The notes under the pieces were generated by a model. The model was not told the DNA's origin. It worked only from the letters and a program-made list of their open reading frames with translations, and searched no databases. Positions 11,384 to 13,142 of a stretch of 13,142 bases of DNA are shown one piece after another. The position numbers and the translations under genes were made by a program. Source of the DNA: an uncultured Clostridia bacterium (GTDB taxonomy: Bacteria > Bacillota > Clostridia > UMGS1883); NCBI GenBank assembly GCA_947629615.1, contig CANRER010000028.1:1-13142 (forward strand), written 5' to 3'. Every line of letters begins with the position of its first letter. Within the stretch, counting starts at the first letter, position 1.

Positions 11384-12121
11384 ATGACTTATATCCCCGG
11401 CATAGGAACCGTTGTCAATTCGGCGGCCATCGCGGCCGGCTGCCTTTTGGGGCTTGTTTTCAAGCGATTAATATCGGACAAAATGAACGACGCGCTCATG
11501 CACGCCTTGGGGCTTTGCACCATAAGCATAGGCATAGCCGGCGCAATTCAGGGCGGTATGTGCCTTTTCGAGGGCGAGCTTTCGCAGCGGCACACTATGG
11601 TGATGATAATCAGCATGGTCATTGGGACGGCTCTCGGCGAGCTTATCGACATCGACCGCCGGCTCGAAAGCCTCGGAAACGCGGTGGAGGCCCGCTTCGC
11701 CTCCGGCGCGGGCGGCGGCTTCAGCCGCGGGTTCGTCACCTCCACGCTGACGGTATGCGTGGGAGCGATGGCCATTGTCGGCGCGCTCGAGGACGGGCTG
11801 AGCCACAATCCCTCGGTGCTGTTCTCGAAAAGCGTGCTGGACTTTGTAATATCCGTGGTCTTTGCCTCGACGCTCGGCATTGGCGCGCTGTTTTCGGCCG
11901 TAAGCGTGGCGGTATATCAGGGATCGATAACGCTGTTCGCCTCGCTGCTCGCCCCGCTGCTCACCGACGAGGTTGTGACGCAGATGTCGTTTATCGGTAA
12001 TATTTTGATTATGGGGATAGGATTGAATTTCATTTATAAGCCAAGAATAAAGTTAGCGAATATGCTGCCCGCTGTTTTTATCCCCGTGCTTTGGCACGCG
12101 GCGCGGAGCATTTTTATGTGA
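11384..12121 (+). CDS. DUF554 family membrane protein (YdfK/YqgA-like)
   Basis: A 245-residue polytopic membrane protein of the DUF554 family, of unknown function and often guessed to be a transporter. Family blocks visible: GTVVNSAAIAAGCLLGL (8-24), ALGLCTISIGIAGAI (41-55), GTALGELIDIDRRLESLG (81-98), VCVGAMAIVGALEDGL (124-139), FSKSVLDFVISVVFASTLG (147-165) and FIGNILIMGIGLNF (203-216) with LPAVFIPVL near the end. About seven helices. GAGGTG (11371-11376) lies 7 bases before ATG 11384. Length matches the family. malQ follows after 15-24 bases, so the two may be co-transcribed, though a shared role is not obvious. Confidence 0.92.
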   Translation: MTYIPGIGTVVNSAAIAAGCLLGLVFKRLISDKMNDALMHALGLCTISIGIAGAIQGGMCLFEGELSQRHTMVMIISMVIGTALGELIDIDRRLESLGNAVEARFASGAGGGFSRGFVTSTLTVCVGAMAIVGALEDGLSHNPSVLFSKSVLDFVISVVFASTLGIGALFSAVSVAVYQGSITLFASLLAPLLTDEVVTQMSFIGNILIMGIGLNFIYKPRIKLANMLPAVFIPVLWHAARSIFM

Positions 12122-12145
12122 CAACCGAACGAAAGGATGACGATT

Positions 12146-13142
12146 TTGCCGCAAGCAAGAACAAATTTCAACCGCAGCGCGGGGGTGCTTATGCACATAT
12201 CCTCACTGCCCGGAAAATACGGCGTCGGAGAGCTGGGGCGCGCCGCCCGCGACTTTGCCGACAAGCTGGCCGAAATGGGCATAGCCGCGTGGCAGGTGCT
12301 GCCCGTGGGGCCGACGGACTTTTTCAATTCGCCCTACGCCAGCTTAAGCGCCTTCGCGGGGAACCCCGCCTTTATCGACCCGGAAACACTTTTCGAGGAC
12401 GGACTCATCACCCGCGAGGAGCTTAAGGCCTGCGAGGTGGACTCGCCCTACGCGGCGGATTACGCCGCCGTTCACAAATGGCTTATGCCGACGCTTAAGA
12501 AGGCCTTCGCCCGCGCCGACGCCGCGCTTATGAAAAAGGTTTCGGCCTTTGCCGCCGAAAACGACTGGCTGCCCGATTACGCCCTGTTCCGCGCCCTGCG
12601 CGAAAAAACGGGCCTGCCTTGGCAGCAGTGGGACGAGGGGCTGCGCCTGCGCGAGCCTAAGGCCCTTAAAAAGGCTCTTGCCGAGCTTTCGGACGAGGTG
12701 GAATTTTACTGCTTTGTGCAGTACGAATTTTTCTCTCAGTGGGACGCGCTGAAAAAATACGCCAACTCCGTGGGCGTGAGCATAATCGGCGATATGCCGA
12801 TATACCTCAATCTCGACAGCGCGGACGTTTGGGCCGCGCCCTCGATGTTCAGCCTCGGCGCGGACCTTCGGCAAAAGACCTGCGCCGGAGTTCCGCCGGA
12901 TTACTTCTGCGAGGACGGCCAAAAATGGGGCAATCCGCTCTACGACTGGAGGGCCATGAAGAAGGACGGCTACTCTTGGTGGATACGCCGCATAAAGCAC
13001 TCGCTGCGCCTTTACGACGCCGTGCGCATCGACCACTTTAGAGGCTTCAGCTCCTATTGGGAGGTGCCGATAAACAAAAGCGCCCGCTACGGAAAATGGC
13101 GCAAGGGGCCGGGGCTCGACCTGTTCAAGGCCATCGAGAGGG
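12146..13142 (+). CDS. malQ: 4-alpha-glucanotransferase (amylomaltase), 3' end missing
   Basis: The first 332 residues of a GH77 disproportionating enzyme that transfers alpha-1,4-glucan segments between maltodextrins or glycogen; complete enzymes have about 490-500 residues. Visible signatures: GVLMHISSLPGKYGVGELG (13-31), WQVLPVGPTDFFNSPYAS (49-66), IIGDMPIYLNLDSADVW (213-229), and DAVRIDHFRGF (291-301), in which D296 is the nucleophile. The acid/base Glu lies beyond the window. Start choice: TTG 12146 has AAAGGA (12132-12137) 8 bases upstream. An in-frame ATG at 12137 would add three residues (MTI), but the purine stretch then touches the start codon. The gene follows DUF554 closely and is presumably expressed with it. 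Confidence 0.93.
   Translation, partial: MPQARTNFNRSAGVLMHISSLPGKYGVGELGRAARDFADKLAEMGIAAWQVLPVGPTDFFNSPYASLSAFAGNPAFIDPETLFEDGLITREELKACEVDSPYAADYAAVHKWLMPTLKKAFARADAALMKKVSAFAAENDWLPDYALFRALREKTGLPWQQWDEGLRLREPKALKKALAELSDEVEFYCFVQYEFFSQWDALKKYANSVGVSIIGDMPIYLNLDSADVWAAPSMFSLGADLRQKTCAGVPPDYFCEDGQKWGNPLYDWRAMKKDGYSWWIRRIKHSLRLYDAVRIDHFRGFSSYWEVPINKSARYGKWRKGPGLDLFKAIER

Noticed and set aside
1..13142. CRISPR array, transposase, integrase, tRNA, rRNA or toxin-antitoxin genes
   Set aside because: No spaced direct repeats, no recombinase motifs, no cloverleaf with an anticodon arm and no rRNA-like stretch were seen; the fold at 8302-8395 lacks the invariant tRNA T-loop and CCA acceptor features.

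Overview
The window looks like DNA from an anaerobic, spore-forming member of the Bacillota (class Clostridia) with a GC-rich genome. The main evidence is a spoIIIA sporulation operon in canonical order (spoIIIAA to spoIIIAH) followed by an Asp23/Gls24-family gene. The rest is typical of a carbohydrate-fermenting Clostridium relative: sugar isomerase, AraD, MalQ, an amino-acid-type ABC transporter. I cannot fix the family or genus from sequence alone.

Layout. Positions 1 to about 1040, minus strand, hold two membrane-subunit genes of an energy-converting hydrogenase/complex I-like complex: the C-terminal end of an antiporter-like subunit and most of a NuoH/HyfC/EchB-like subunit. At about 1020-1046 this DNA abuts, head to head, a spoIIIAA gene that has lost its first third. 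Both genes lose their 5' ends at the same point and codon use changes there, so this is probably a chimeric assembly join or a recent rearrangement. Positions 1041-5173 carry spoIIIAA to spoIIIAH, tightly packed or overlapping; their products form the mother-cell side of the forespore feeding-tube channel. A good sigma-A promoter at 5182-5210 then starts a second unit: Asp23/Gls24 protein, a FucI-family sugar isomerase, L-ribulose-5-phosphate 4-epimerase (AraD) and a small TSCPD-domain protein. It ends at a 28-base palindromic terminator (8251-8278).

The gene-poor stretch 8149-8456 contains a possible 34-residue ORF, that palindrome, and a compact three-way-junction-like fold (8302-8395) that no gene explains. 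On the minus strand, 11200 down to 8457, lies a three-gene ABC importer of the TrpXYZ type (lipoprotein, permease, ATPase), with an intrinsic-terminator-like hairpin between the lipoprotein and permease genes. A divergent control region (11201-11383) has promoters on both strands, phased A-tracts and a 9-bp inverted repeat. On the plus strand there follow a DUF554 membrane protein and the first two thirds of malQ, which runs off the window.

Working together: the spoIIIA genes form one sporulation machine. The isomerase and AraD form the first and last steps of an L-arabinose-type route into the pentose phosphate pathway, with no kinase gene here. I found no complete mobile element, CRISPR array, tRNA or rRNA. 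No clearly new multi-gene system is visible; the best candidates for something undescribed are the structured intergenic element and the isomerase/AraD/TSCPD unit.
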